A stretch of DNA of 64,000 nucleotides from Trichodesmium erythraeum GBRTRLIN201 (GCA_018457135.1 JAGGDU010000178.1:1-64000); one strand, 5' to 3'. Shown: positions 27,220-36,552, counted from the stretch's first letter. The notes: a model not told the origin generated them from the sequence alone. Translations and numbers: made by a program.

Positions 27220-27812
27220 TGTCTACCCAAAAATTACCAGTAAATTTCAAATATAAACTTGATCATGATAGCACAAAAATGGTTCCAAGTAAGCAAGAAA
27301 AACAAAATTTCATTGAGAATTTAGCCACAGGTTTCTATAACCTACTTGGCATAGAAACCCTGAACAATGAACAGCTTCACTTAGCTCTCGAAGAGGGCAG
27401 AAAAGACTTTCGCAGAACTCGATTAATTAAGCCCAATTTATTCAAAGCCAAATTAGATGGGATCAACTTCACCGGAGTAAATCTCAACAAAGTGAATCTG
27501 AGTGAAGCTTCATTAATGAACACACAATTACATAAAACAAAAATGTTAGGAGCTAACTTGGACTCAGCTAATCTGAAAGGGGCTAACCTCAGCCGAGCCA
27601 ACTTAAAAGATGCCCAACTATCCTGGGCAGATTTAAGAAATACAAATCTAAGTAATACTTTACTCTATAACGCTAATTTAACAGGTGCAGACCTGGATAG
27701 ATCATCAATTATGTCCGCTAAAAGGCTGTTTACCAAATTTGACCATGCTCGCTTACCTTCTGGTGTATCTTTAGTAAGGTATTTTTGGTTCTTTATCAAA
27801 TTATCCGCCTAA
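27219..27812 (+). CDS. Pentapeptide-repeat protein
   Basis: 197 residues. A central right-handed quadrilateral beta-helix is encoded by about 20 pentapeptides of A(N/D)Lxx type (about 70-170; for example LKGANLSRANLKDAQLSWADL). An N-terminal basic region precedes it, and a short hydrophobic aromatic end (VSLVRYFWFFIKL) follows that may touch the membrane. Such proteins act as scaffolds or nucleic-acid mimics. The ATG overlaps the stop of the upstream membrane-protein gene by one nucleotide, so co-translation is expected. Confidence 0.88.
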   Translation: MSTQKLPVNFKYKLDHDSTKMVPSKQEKQNFIENLATGFYNLLGIETLNNEQLHLALEEGRKDFRRTRLIKPNLFKAKLDGINFTGVNLNKVNLSEASLMNTQLHKTKMLGANLDSANLKGANLSRANLKDAQLSWADLRNTNLSNTLLYNANLTGADLDRSSIMSAKRLFTKFDHARLPSGVSLVRYFWFFIKLSA

Positions 27813-27823
27813 GAATATCTGGT

Positions 27824-28393
27824 AGTGCGTCAGTAAAGTATGGGATAAGTAATTAAGCCGTTCTAACTCCAAATAGCGATCGCGTTCCTCAGCTCTTTAC
27901 GCAGCAGTATTTTCTTTGCAACTATGAACCAAAATCCAATTAAATTAGGCCCTCGCCAACCTTACTTTTACCTCAGTTTGTTGCCAGAGCTTGCCAAATT
28001 TATTCTATCGGCGATGCCATCGACCGAGCTACTGTCTGATAATTCTATTTGTGCCTTCCAATTGCTGTGTATACTTTTTACCAATAATGTGTTCTATTTC
28101 TGGGATCAAGACTCGTTCAGACCCTCCCCAATAATCAGTTAGCCATTTTTTACAGCTAGTTTTCCCTTCTGTGTTAACGAGCAATTCCTCAATGAACTGG
28201 TCAGTATGTTTAGTTACTCTAGCACTCAGAATTAATCTACTGGATGAAGCGTAGGGGCTTGCCAACCCAAAAATCCCCTTCTGTCAATTCCTGATATAGA
28301 GGACATTCCATGATAATAGAAAGTATTTAAAGACAACGATTATATCACCATTCCCACACTTTCTTGATGTACTACAAAATTTTGCTGACGCAC
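27824..28393 (-). mobile_element. IS1-family insertion sequence relic
   Basis: Bounded by near-perfect inverted ends: AGTGCGTCAGTAAAG at 27824 and, reading inward from 28393, GGTGCGTCAGCAAAA. It is about 570 bp long, shorter than a complete IS1 (about 770 bp), because the N-terminal part of the transposase gene is missing. I could not see a target-site duplication. Confidence 0.75.
27840..28311 (-). pseudogene. IS1-family transposase, frameshifted and with nonsense codons
   Basis: The minus strand reads MECPLYQELTEGDFWVG, then after a frameshift near 28265 SSRLILSARVTKHTDQFIEE, DYWGGSERVLIPEIEH, TNRIIRQ, stop, LGRWHRR, stop, NKFGKLW, and finally FNWI and NTAA. These blocks appear in this order in cyanobacterial IS1-type transposases (WGGYERVLPPEIEH, GRWHRRQNKFGK). 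Several stops are single-base changes from Gln codons. It is clearly inactive. Confidence 0.85.
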
Positions 28394-28537
28394 CGCTCAA
28401 TATTTTATGAAATTGGTATGACATCAAATATAGTTATGGTGAAAAACAACTCATAAGTATATAATTTCTTTCCCTGCTCCATATTTCCTATTCCTTCATT
28501 TTTATGAAATAAAATAAATTATCCCTTCCCCTATTTC

Positions 28538-28720
28538 CTATTCTTCTAAGTCAAACTTGGGTGCAGGTTCTATTTCTGGTGGTAGGGGAAAGTCTATTAC
28601 TAATTGAGCGATCGCTGCAATTCTTTCCATATTTGCTACTACCCCTGGAAAATGTTCTGACTGTAATGGTAAATTGATTAATTCCGCAGTTAATTCTACA
28701 TATTTTTCAACATTTTTCAT
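28538..28720 (-). CDS. AtzG-like DUF4089 protein
   Basis: 60 residues: MKNVEKYVELTAELINLPL, then GVVANMERIAAIAQLVIDF and PLPPEIEPAPKF, a complete DUF4089 domain. AtzG-type proteins are small partners that stabilise amidases such as AtzE (biuret or ureido compounds). No amidase is adjacent here, so the partner must lie elsewhere. The second ATG (28720) is preferred over 28735 because GAGGA sits 9 nt before it. An ureidoglycolate lyase-like gene 2 kb away is the only nearby link to ureide nitrogen metabolism. Confidence 0.8.
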   Translation of the reverse strand: MKNVEKYVELTAELINLPLQSEHFPGVVANMERIAAIAQLVIDFPLPPEIEPAPKFDLEE

Positions 28721-28735
28721 ATTAATTTTCCTCAT

Positions 28736-29352
28736 TTAGTTTTTAGCTAACATTTTTTATCTTAAGGGGAGAAATTTAATTTTTGTAAGGATAGTTTATC
28801 CTAGTAATTTCTCCTAGCTTCAAATACATATTTAACCATAAATATTTTCCTGATTACATAGTTTATAATTAAAGTTTAACCCAAATTCAGGATTCTTATT
28901 TCAGCTCTTAAAATAATATTATTTCTGGATAATGAATGAGTAATAAAAAACTTAGGAATTAGTCTCATAGAGCAGTAGGTAAAGCAACAGAAAAATTGAC
29001 AAAAGAGGAGCATTGAATACTAACAATTATATAGCTATTAAATTAACAGTCACCCCTTGTAACTTGCCCATATTTAGCAATAAAAAGCACCTATAATTTA
29101 TAACATTTATATTTTAATTTATGAAACTATAATCACCTGTTTTCTATTATTTTATTTTTCTTAATTTAGAATGAAAATCATTATAAAATAAATGCTAATA
29201 TTCATATTAAATATTTTTCAAATGACCTTTTAAAAAAAACTATAGGTATGAATGATAAATTTTAAATCTAGGAGCAAGCCTTTTATGAACTTAAAAAAAA
29301 TATATTTCTCCTCAATATCAGCTTTCTCCTATAGATATTTTATCATTTTCAA
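28736..29352. other. Intergenic, nothing recognised
   Basis: About 600 bp of very AT-rich sequence with no coding pattern, terminator or RNA signature that I could identify. Confidence 0.4.
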
Positions 29353-29991
29353 TTAATACATAATTCCTCTTCCTTTTTCATTAAACTCCTTAAAAGTTTG
29401 CTCTGATAACTCATGGGTAGTTATTGTCTGCAACACAGAAAATGGTAACGTTAGATGGTGAGCACCGGCCAATAAAGTTTCAGTAGCTTCATCAGGAGAC
29501 TTCACACTTGCTGCTAAAATTTCTGTAGAGCTACCTTCAAGTACTTTTGCCATCTCTCTCACCAGTTTTAAACCATCTCCCAAAAGCCTAGTTGCCCGGT
29601 TAACATAAGCGATCGCATATTTAGCGCCTGTTTCAGCAGCCACTAATGCTTGAGCAGGATGATATATTCCGGTCACCGAACAGTCAATATTTTTAGACAA
29701 ATGAGATGTCGCTTGAAAACCAGTAGCAGTTGCCGGAATTTTCAGAACTATTTTATGGCCAATTAATTTTGATGCAGCCTTCCCTTCCGCTATCATCTCA
29801 TCAAAGCTAGTAGCAGTAAGTTGATAATATAATTCTCCAGAAATAATTTCTGAAAGTTCCTTTAAAGTTGCTTCTGGAGACAAATCACTTTTTGCCAGCA
29901 AAGTCGGGTTAGTTGTCACCCCAGATATCCAACCAAATTTACTTGCCACTCTTGCTTCTGTTACTATTGCTGAGTCAAGATAAAGAACCAT
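29353..29991 (-). CDS. Transaldolase-like / fructose-6-phosphate aldolase (TalC/MipB family)
   Basis: Class I aldolase of the small transaldolase subfamily. It cleaves or forms C3 units from sugar phosphates through a Schiff base in the cytosol. VLYLDSAIVTEARVASKFG and GVTTNPTLLAKS form the first strands. The Schiff-base Lys is in IVLKIPATATG, and GAHHLTLPFSVLQ near the end is the phosphate-site segment. At 212 aa it matches FSA/TalC rather than the 320+ aa TalB class. I chose the ATG at 29991 because AGGAGAAA lies just before it; a frame-extending ATG at 30009 would overlap that ribosome binding site. True substrate (fructose-6-P aldolase versus transaldolase) cannot be decided from sequence. 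Confidence 0.88.
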   Translation of the reverse strand: MVLYLDSAIVTEARVASKFGWISGVTTNPTLLAKSDLSPEATLKELSEIISGELYYQLTATSFDEMIAEGKAASKLIGHKIVLKIPATATGFQATSHLSKNIDCSVTGIYHPAQALVAAETGAKYAIAYVNRATRLLGDGLKLVREMAKVLEGSSTEILAASVKSPDEATETLLAGAHHLTLPFSVLQTITTHELSEQTFKEFNEKGRGIMY

Positions 29992-30671
29992 TTTTTTTCT
30001 CCTATTCAAAATTAATCTAAAAAACTTGAGTTAAATATAGCTTTGGGCTGACTATAACAGAGGGCAGTAAGAGACAAATATATTCGACTATTTTCTCTAT
30101 AAATTCCCTGTTCCTCCCAAATACTCTCTATAGACTTTCATAGAACATTTCAAACCATCTACAGTCAAGTTTAGGGGCTTACTCATCTATTCCTGAAAAA
30201 GCCTTAGACAACCAGACCTAAATATATTTTATTTGAATTATTTTTATTTCCTGTTTCATTAACTAATTTCCTCAAAATGTCCTAAAAAAGTTAACTTAGA
30301 ATTAGCTATAAGAACTTCCAACAATACTTTTAAGAATGCCAAAAATTCATATAGAAAATAACGTCTCATAGAAGAATTTATACACTTTGCCAAATATAGT
30401 AGACATAAACGTAAGGCATCTAATTCTAGTAAGATACAGTTAAAAACTCCATACTAATGTTACAAAAATCAGATATTTTATACCAATCACAGCAATAGAA
30501 TAATTTGAGAAAAAGATTTGAGCTCATAGGAGCAAAAATCTGATAATTACACTAATTGAAAAGCTTGTATAGTGCTTTTTTATCCAAAAGCAGTTTTGTT
30601 AATCAACCTCCTAAAACTGAAACAAATTACTACAACTAATATTATTTATATCTTTTTTTTAGTCAAGTAAA
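29992..30671. other. Intergenic, nothing recognised
   Basis: About 680 bp, AT-rich, between the aldolase gene and the ureidoglycolate lyase-like gene. No coding frame or RNA is evident. Confidence 0.4.
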
Positions 30672-31163
30672 TTAAACAATTTTGAATTCTAAATTATGAC
30701 TTTTAGCAAAGTCGTGAGTAAAATGATCCACAACATTTGTATTACTTAATTCCAGATTGTAAAAATCCACAAAATCTTGATCAAAATAAGGTCCTGCATG
30801 CCAAGTTCCTACCTCTAATTTAATAAAACAATTCCCTGGAATTTTAAAAGCAGCTATATTTTCTAATAATGGTTCTTTCTCTGCACAAGGTGGAGAAACT
30901 GCTATAAACCATTCCTTTCCTTCTAAAGAACCTAAACATTGACTACATTTCACATGACGAGTAATTTCCGTAAAGTTTCGACCTTTTTTCTCCAACCTCA
31001 TAATATAGAATCGTGTAGTACCATTCTCTAAATTTAATTGAGCATCATCTTCGTCATATTGTTTACCATCTTTTGAAGCCCAAATTACTTGCCCAAAAGG
31101 TTTAAAATTATGTGATGTAATTTTCTGGGCAACCAGTTGTTTAACTACTATCAATTTACTCAT
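30672..31163 (-). CDS. Ureidoglycolate lyase-like protein (AllA family)
   Basis: 163 residues with the AllA cupin layout: SHNFKPFGQVIWA near the N-terminus, FYIMRLEKKGRNFTEITRH in the middle, and KLEVGTWHAGPYF carrying the conserved Gly-Thr-Trp-His of the active site. AllA converts ureidoglycolate to glyoxylate and urea at the end of purine/allantoin breakdown. It is also annotated in organisms lacking the full pathway, so the cellular role is uncertain. It is monocistronic by spacing, but with the AtzG-like gene 2 kb away it hints at use of ureide or urea-type nitrogen. Confidence 0.85.
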   Translation of the reverse strand: MSKLIVVKQLVAQKITSHNFKPFGQVIWASKDGKQYDEDDAQLNLENGTTRFYIMRLEKKGRNFTEITRHVKCSQCLGSLEGKEWFIAVSPPCAEKEPLLENIAAFKIPGNCFIKLEVGTWHAGPYFDQDFVDFYNLELSNTNVVDHFTHDFAKSHNLEFKIV

Positions 31164-32305
31164 TTTTTATCCCTTTTATTGTTTCAATTTTTATCTAATT
31201 TACTCTACAGTTTTTTTTTACATTAAATTGCCGCTACAGCCGCAAAATATAATATATTCATTTAGGCAAGTAGAAAACTTTAATTAATAAAAAAATTAAG
31301 AAAAATTTAATACTAGCTTCTGTAGTTTACTCATTCAATTCTTCAATAAATTCTACAAATATAATCATTTTATTTTTTAATTTAGCGCTGAACTACTTTT
31401 ATTTTACCAAAAATTTGTATAAAAAAAGCATACTTGTTCATACCTTTAATACTAAGTACCTACACAAAATTATTTGCAAAAGGCGATGTTTACACAAGAT
31501 AGGAAGTTCAGCTTCTAAGAATGTGTAATTTATTTTGTTTGTCTGCTTAACATTACTTTTAGAAATTAATATAGTGTTTCTCAAATTACTGAGGAACAGT
31601 TTTTTTTATTCTTTTCTATACCCTGTTTTCCTTTCTTACTAATCTTTAAAGGACATTCCATACAGCTTTCCTACTAAAACAAATAAATTTTGTACCTCAA
31701 CAGTGTAGGAACTTTTATATAAATATATCTGATATTTTACCTCTAGTCTCTTTTTACTTAAACCAATTTAATAACAGTACTTTAGAAAAAATATGTTAAA
31801 ATAATATTAAACTTTTATATAATAATTATTTTACATTTAAAAACACTATTTCCTGATAACCGACAACTGATAACTGAAATAACCTATCTAGTTTGGATAA
31901 ATTTTTAGCAATAGCTTCATATTTGCCTTATCCTGAAAGAGCAATGATCAGTATTTTCGTCCTTAAAAAATGTCAAAATACTAATAAATGTTTGTTAAAA
32001 ATTTTATGGACTTTGTATACAATTTCTCTAGACTAGAAGGAACATCGAAATTAAAGTAAACATTAAAAAAAAAGAATAAATAATATAAATAGCCATATTA
32101 CATAAATTGGGGCAGATTATTTAATACTTTTTTTATCTAGATGTACCTAGTAAAATACATTATCTCTTAAAATTTGTATGACACCAAGTATCAAAAAATA
32201 CGACTAAATAGCTAATAGCTAGATCATGAATAAAATATCAGATATTAGCCATAGAAAACTGTCCCTTAATTTACAGAAAAATATACTTTAATCTTTTTTT
32301 CTGCC
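31164..32305. other. Long AT-rich spacer, nothing recognised
   Basis: More than 1.1 kb without a supported gene. There is a short imperfect repeat (GATAACCGACAACTGATAACTG) near 31856, resembling remnants of heptamer/octamer repeats. Otherwise I see nothing. Confidence 0.4.
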
Positions 32306-33769
32306 TTATTCAAAATGCCTGAGAAACTGCCTCGGAATATCTAATTTATTTCCCCAATGAAGATGAAGATAAGAAGCATGAACTTGATAAAAATTCCAGC
32401 CTTCAAAAGTTGCTTGACTCTGATTTTTTTTCTCAGAAACTCGCCACATTTTATATAGTGGCATTAGGGGTGCTTCATATAATTCTGAGCGATGAAACTC
32501 ATGACCATAAACTAGTGTATTTGCTTTTAAAAGAGGAGTATCAATATTAGTAATTGCTTGCCGATATCCTAACTTTAAACTTTTACCCATTACTGCCTTA
32601 GTCGGCAAAATTCCTACCATCTCCCAAGAGTTACTATTAAAATCAATAATTGCTTCAGATAAATACATTAACCCACCACATTCTGCATAAGTAGGGATTC
32701 CGGAAATAATTGCTTCCTGAACCGCTTTTCTCATCAGAAAATTTTCACTTAACTGTTGAGCAAAAACTTCTGGAAACCCACCACCAAAATATAAACCTTG
32801 TATTCCTACTGGTAAATTGTTATCTTTTAAAGGACTCCAAAATACTATTTTTGCTCCTAACTCTTCTAAAATATCTAAGTTGTCTTGATAATAAAAATTA
32901 AATGCTTGATCACGAGCTACCCCTATTAAAATTTCTGACTTTTTTTTCTCAGCACTATTCACAACTAACCTCGGTAAATGTATTTTCTGCTCAGAGCCAA
33001 CCTGAGTAGATAAAAACTGCTGAGACATTTCATTTTTAACCTTTAAAAAATCCAGTAATTTTAGCCAATTAAAACAAGTTTTTGCCAAATTAGCCAAGCC
33101 ATTAATTAAAATATCTAACTCCGGCATTTCATCAGTGGGAATTAAACCTAAATGTCTCTCAGGAATACTAATATTTTGATGCCGTCTAAAAACCCCAAGT
33201 ACAGGTAAACTTATATGCCTTAAAGAATTTTGTAGTAGTTGTAAGTGGCGATCGCTTCCTACCCGGTTAAGTATCAGACCAGCAAAATTAATAGTAGGAT
33301 CAAAAGAAACAAAACCATGAGCGATCGCTGCCACAGAAGTAGACAACCGACTGCAGTCTAGCACTAACAAAACAGGCAAATTCAGCAACCGGGAAATATG
33401 AGCAGTAGAAGCAAAATCAGGGAAAGACCCATCACTATCATCTTCCGTTTCACTTTCTAATGGTAGTAAAGGGGGAGCCAAAGATCTCACCCCATCAAAC
33501 AAACCCATCACTCCCTCCACCAAAGCATAATCAACATCCTGAATATTACGCTCAAAACATTGTTGTACATAAGCTTCAGAAGTCAGCACCGGGTCTAAAT
33601 TCCGACACGGTTTACCCGTCACATATTGATGAAACATCGGGTCAATGTAATCAGGTCCCACCTTAAATGATTGCACCTTAAGATTTTGCCGTTTTAAATA
33701 AGCTAGTAACGCCAAGGTAATAGTTGTTTTGCCAACTCCACTACGCTCACCCGCAATTATTAAACTCAA
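32306..33769 (-). CDS. cbiA: Cobyrinate a,c-diamide synthase (CobB/CbiA)
   Basis: ATP- and glutamine-dependent amidation of cobyrinic acid side chains a and c in corrin biosynthesis. The N-terminal P-loop is GERSGVGKTT, and KVGPDYIDPMFH is the substrate/ATP region. The C-terminal glutaminase domain has AECGGLMYL with the nucleophilic Cys and a late YGHEFHRSE motif. The frame opens upstream at a TTG (33805), but family members begin at the strand leading into the P-loop. The TTG at 33769 (M-S-L-I-I-A-G) with GGGAA upstream gives 487 aa and fits best. No other cobalamin gene is adjacent. Confidence 0.92.
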   Translation of the reverse strand: MSLIIAGERSGVGKTTITLALLAYLKRQNLKVQSFKVGPDYIDPMFHQYVTGKPCRNLDPVLTSEAYVQQCFERNIQDVDYALVEGVMGLFDGVRSLAPPLLPLESETEDDSDGSFPDFASTAHISRLLNLPVLLVLDCSRLSTSVAAIAHGFVSFDPTINFAGLILNRVGSDRHLQLLQNSLRHISLPVLGVFRRHQNISIPERHLGLIPTDEMPELDILINGLANLAKTCFNWLKLLDFLKVKNEMSQQFLSTQVGSEQKIHLPRLVVNSAEKKKSEILIGVARDQAFNFYYQDNLDILEELGAKIVFWSPLKDNNLPVGIQGLYFGGGFPEVFAQQLSENFLMRKAVQEAIISGIPTYAECGGLMYLSEAIIDFNSNSWEMVGILPTKAVMGKSLKLGYRQAITNIDTPLLKANTLVYGHEFHRSELYEAPLMPLYKMWRVSEKKNQSQATFEGWNFYQVHASYLHLHWGNKLDIPRQFLRHFE

Positions 33770-34161
33770 TATATCTGTTCCCAAAAATCTATCACAAAAA
33801 ATCAAGAAAACATAAGATTATCTAAATTAATGATCACTTCTTTGTTCTTTATTCTTGCTTTAACCATAACCGTCGACTGCAGGGCATCCTAAAACTTTTT
33901 TCCTGCTTATTTAGTGCAATTCTGTTTTAAACCCTAGCAGCATAAAATCGATAATTTGTTATTATTATAAATAATACCAAATTACATTCAACATTAGACA
34001 TCTCCAAAAAATGGCAAAGTCCTTCTTTTCCTTAACTTTAGCTTCTTGCCAATAGTTTCGCGCTTTTTTGTCTAGTTGTACCCCATTATTAGTATTTGAA
34101 ATATTTATTATCAATTAAGTCAATATTCTATTGCATCTTTTTTTCTTTTAATAGTATAAAA
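33770..34161. other. Intergenic, nothing recognised
   Basis: About 390 bp between cbiA and the monooxygenase gene; the promoter of cbiA is expected here. I see no riboswitch-like cobalamin box. Confidence 0.35.
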
Positions 34162-35502
34162 TTAAGAAGATTTAGCTTTCATAAAGGTTGTCATTGAATC
34201 ATCCATCGCTTCAACCCAAGGTGTATGATGAAGTGGCGCAACCGTTCCTGTTACTGGAGAAGAAAATGATTTATCTCTATAAGTCATAATATTTTCTTCC
34301 TTATGATGTTTCCATTCCTTAAGATGTGTTCTAATTAATTCAAAATCTATTTTGGGATAATCAGAAGCAACCTGAAGATCTTTTGTATACTCAGTTTGAA
34401 AGTCAATCATTTGAATGGAGTCCTCTAAAGCTTCCTCTTTTACTACCCAATTATTGATATCTTTTTCAATTTCTGCATCATCTGGAACTTGAGTCTTTCC
34501 CATTATTACATCTCTTGCATACCAGGCTTGACAATCAAACATGTTAAAAGTATAAAATTGATCCTGCATACCAAGATAAAATAGTTTGTGATTATCTTGC
34601 CAAACAACTCCTTTATAGAGTTTAGGAGGATATAGTCTATTATGTGTTTTTAATTTTAAACTTTCTTCTAAAAAAGGAAAATGATGAAGATAACCACTAC
34701 ATAAAATAAGAGCATCTACATTTTGAGTGTGACCATCCTTAAAAGTTGCTTTATTGCCTTCAAGTTTATCTAAATAGTGAACTTCTTTCATTCCTTCTGG
34801 CCACTCAAAACCTATGGGGTTATTTCTATAGCCAATAGTTACTGATTTGGCGCCGTACTTATAGCATTGAAGAGCTATATCTTCTGCAGAATAACTGCTG
34901 CCTAAAACAACTACATCCTTATTTCTAAATTCTTCTGCATCTCTAAAATCATGGCTATGCAAAATTCTTCCTGGAAAAGAATTCATTCCTTCATATTCAG
35001 GAACATAAGGAACTGAAAAATGTCCAGTAGCAACAACTAAATAATCAAAATTTTCCTGAGAAATTGAATTTTCTTTTTTATTTAAAGAAGTAATTACAAA
35101 TTGATCATCATTAAAAACAACATTATTTACTACTGTATTAAATTTAATATATTTTTTAAGATTACTTTTTTTTGCACGACCTAAAATATAGTCATACAAA
35201 ACTTCACGAGGAGGGAAAGAAGGGATAGGTTGTTGAAAATGTTCATCAAAAGAGTAATCAGCAAATTCTAGACATTCTTTTGGTCCATTTGACCAGAGAT
35301 ATCGATACATACTATTATGAACTGGATCACCATATTGGTCAGATCCTGTTCTCCAACTATAATTCCACAAACCACCCCAATTAGATTGTTTTTCAAAACA
35401 AACTAATTCAGGGATTATTTGTCCTTTTTCTTCAGCTTGCTGAAAAGATCGTAAAATTGATAAACCGCAAGGTCCAGAACCTATAATTGCTACTTTTGTC
35501 AT
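34162..35502 (-). CDS. tmm: Flavin-containing monooxygenase, trimethylamine monooxygenase-like
   Basis: Bacterial FMO that oxidises trimethylamine to trimethylamine N-oxide with NADPH and O2. Dinucleotide-binding motifs are IIGSGPCG (FAD) and VVLGSSYSAED (NADPH), and the FMO signature region is FPGRILHSHDF. Long stretches match, from memory, the Tmm of marine Roseobacter and Methylophaga: WGGLWNYSWRTG, SMYRYLWSNGPKE, the ending MTYRDKSF and TGTVAPLHHTPW. Length (446 aa) equals Tmm. I chose the second of two adjacent ATGs because AGGAAGG precedes it at usable distance. The gene is alone, with no TMAO demethylase (Tdm) or transporter beside it. Related FMOs can oxidise other amines and dimethyl sulfide, so the substrate is probable, not proven. 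Confidence 0.85.
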   Translation of the reverse strand: MTKVAIIGSGPCGLSILRSFQQAEEKGQIIPELVCFEKQSNWGGLWNYSWRTGSDQYGDPVHNSMYRYLWSNGPKECLEFADYSFDEHFQQPIPSFPPREVLYDYILGRAKKSNLKKYIKFNTVVNNVVFNDDQFVITSLNKKENSISQENFDYLVVATGHFSVPYVPEYEGMNSFPGRILHSHDFRDAEEFRNKDVVVLGSSYSAEDIALQCYKYGAKSVTIGYRNNPIGFEWPEGMKEVHYLDKLEGNKATFKDGHTQNVDALILCSGYLHHFPFLEESLKLKTHNRLYPPKLYKGVVWQDNHKLFYLGMQDQFYTFNMFDCQAWYARDVIMGKTQVPDDAEIEKDINNWVVKEEALEDSIQMIDFQTEYTKDLQVASDYPKIDFELIRTHLKEWKHHKEENIMTYRDKSFSSPVTGTVAPLHHTPWVEAMDDSMTTFMKAKSS

Positions 35503-35527
35503 CATCCTTCCTACTAAACTTACTCAG

Positions 35528-35600
35528 AATTACATAAGCATGATTTCATAACCTTAGAGCTAGCTGCGGTGTTCGAAGCTTATACCACTGACCGCAGTCT
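35528..35600 (-). repeat. Dispersed ~70-bp repeat, copy 1 (inverted relative to 39305-39365)
   Basis: Read on the minus strand, GACTGCGGTCAGTGGTATAA, then AACACCGCAGCTAGCTC, then TTATGTAATTC match in order the plus-strand sequence at 39305-39365 (GACTGCAGTCAGTGGTATCT, AACACCGAAACTAGCTC, TTATGTAATTC). Confidence 0.75.
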
Positions 35601-35792
35601 CTAACTGATCTGCAACCCAGGCATTTTACCCTCAAGAAGATGAAGCTATTACATAGTTTTCACTCATTACTCATACTATTATGATATTACTATATAGCAC
35701 TTTCATATTTAGTTCCATAAAACAAAAAGTTGGTTATTATTTAATTATAGCTAATAGTTAATAGCCTTTTTTTTTGACTCATAAAAATTAAG

Positions 35793-36092
35793 TTAGAAGA
35801 CACCTTCCTTCTCATATATTTGATTTTCCCGGTCAATAAATAATAAATTTCCGCCAATATATGATCAGCTTGCAGCCCAAGCAGCTATAACTTCTGAGTC
35901 TGCAAGCTCTCCCCAAACATCCTGCATAGCTTCCGGCATAAATTCTCACAGCATCGGATATTATTCTGGTTGTACATGAGTTTGTACATGGCGGTGAGGA
36001 ATTTTTTCTACCATTAATTTTAAACTAGGCACATCATCAATATGAGTAGCATAATTACAAACAGGAGTTGCTAACTTTACTCATTAAGAGTC
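35793..36092 (-). pseudogene. Globin-domain pseudogene (flavohaemoglobin-like)
   Basis: One minus-strand frame reads NYATHIDDVPSLKLMVEKI, PHRHVQTHVQPE, stop, YPML, stop, EFMPEAMQDVWGELADSE, VIAAWAAS, stop, SYIGGNLLFIDRENQIYEKE. The order HxxxxVQPExYPxxxE...EAxQDVxGxxAxxEVxxAW...DRExxxY is the C-terminal half of the bacterial globin domain. KIPHRHV would hold the proximal haem-ligand region. It is interrupted only by point stops, without frameshift, so decay is recent. No reductase domain is detectable. Confidence 0.7.
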
Positions 36093-36524
36093 AGAAGTTA
36101 GGATATTCAGCCGTCCCCTAAAAAAGTTTGTGAAAGCAGCTTGTAAGTTTCTTAAGCCTTGCTGGAGTGGTAGACTACTTACTTCACTGTTGAAAATCTA
36201 AATATTCCTGTTTTTTTCAGTTATTCAGCATAGCTGAGGTTTTTTTGTAGCTCACTTGTTTTTGGTGTTCATACCAAGCTTAAGTTCTGTCCTGGTAGCT
36301 AAGGCCTTATTGTAGACTTGCGTGTACACATCCCAAGATTATCCTCAGCATACTAACAGTTCTGAGGAGTTGGGTAAAATTAAATTTGTACACTTTTTCA
36401 ACCATCTACTGCCTACTTTTCGACATTTACATTCTCAACAAATTATTTGTAAAACCATAAAATTATTGGCATTCATCCCGACGCTCCCCTACGAGAGAGC
36501 GCGGGTCTCCTGCCAACATTTAGA
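36093..36524. other. Intergenic, nothing firm
   Basis: Contains a short GC-rich imperfect palindrome at 36478-36512 (GACGCTCCCCTACGAGAG, then AGCGCGGGTCTCC) of a kind seen as a dispersed repeat in related genomes. A short open frame at 36322-36540 has no family signature. Confidence 0.35.
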
Positions 36525-36525
36525 T

Positions 36526-36552
36526 AAAAACCTCTCCTAAATTTTGGTGAGG
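36526..36552 (-). terminator. Rho-independent terminator of psbC
   Basis: On the minus strand CCTCACC pairs with GGAGAGG (one A-A mismatch) around a 9-nt loop, followed by TTTTT. It lies about 50 bp after the psbC stop. Confidence 0.7.

Noticed and set aside
27924-28265. Short frames on both strands behind the pentapeptide gene taken as genes
   Set aside because: The minus frame is a broken piece of an IS1-type transposase and the plus frame is its antisense shadow.
36322-36540. 72-codon plus-strand frame before psbC
   Set aside because: It crosses a GC-rich intergenic palindrome and the psbC terminator, and has no recognisable homology.
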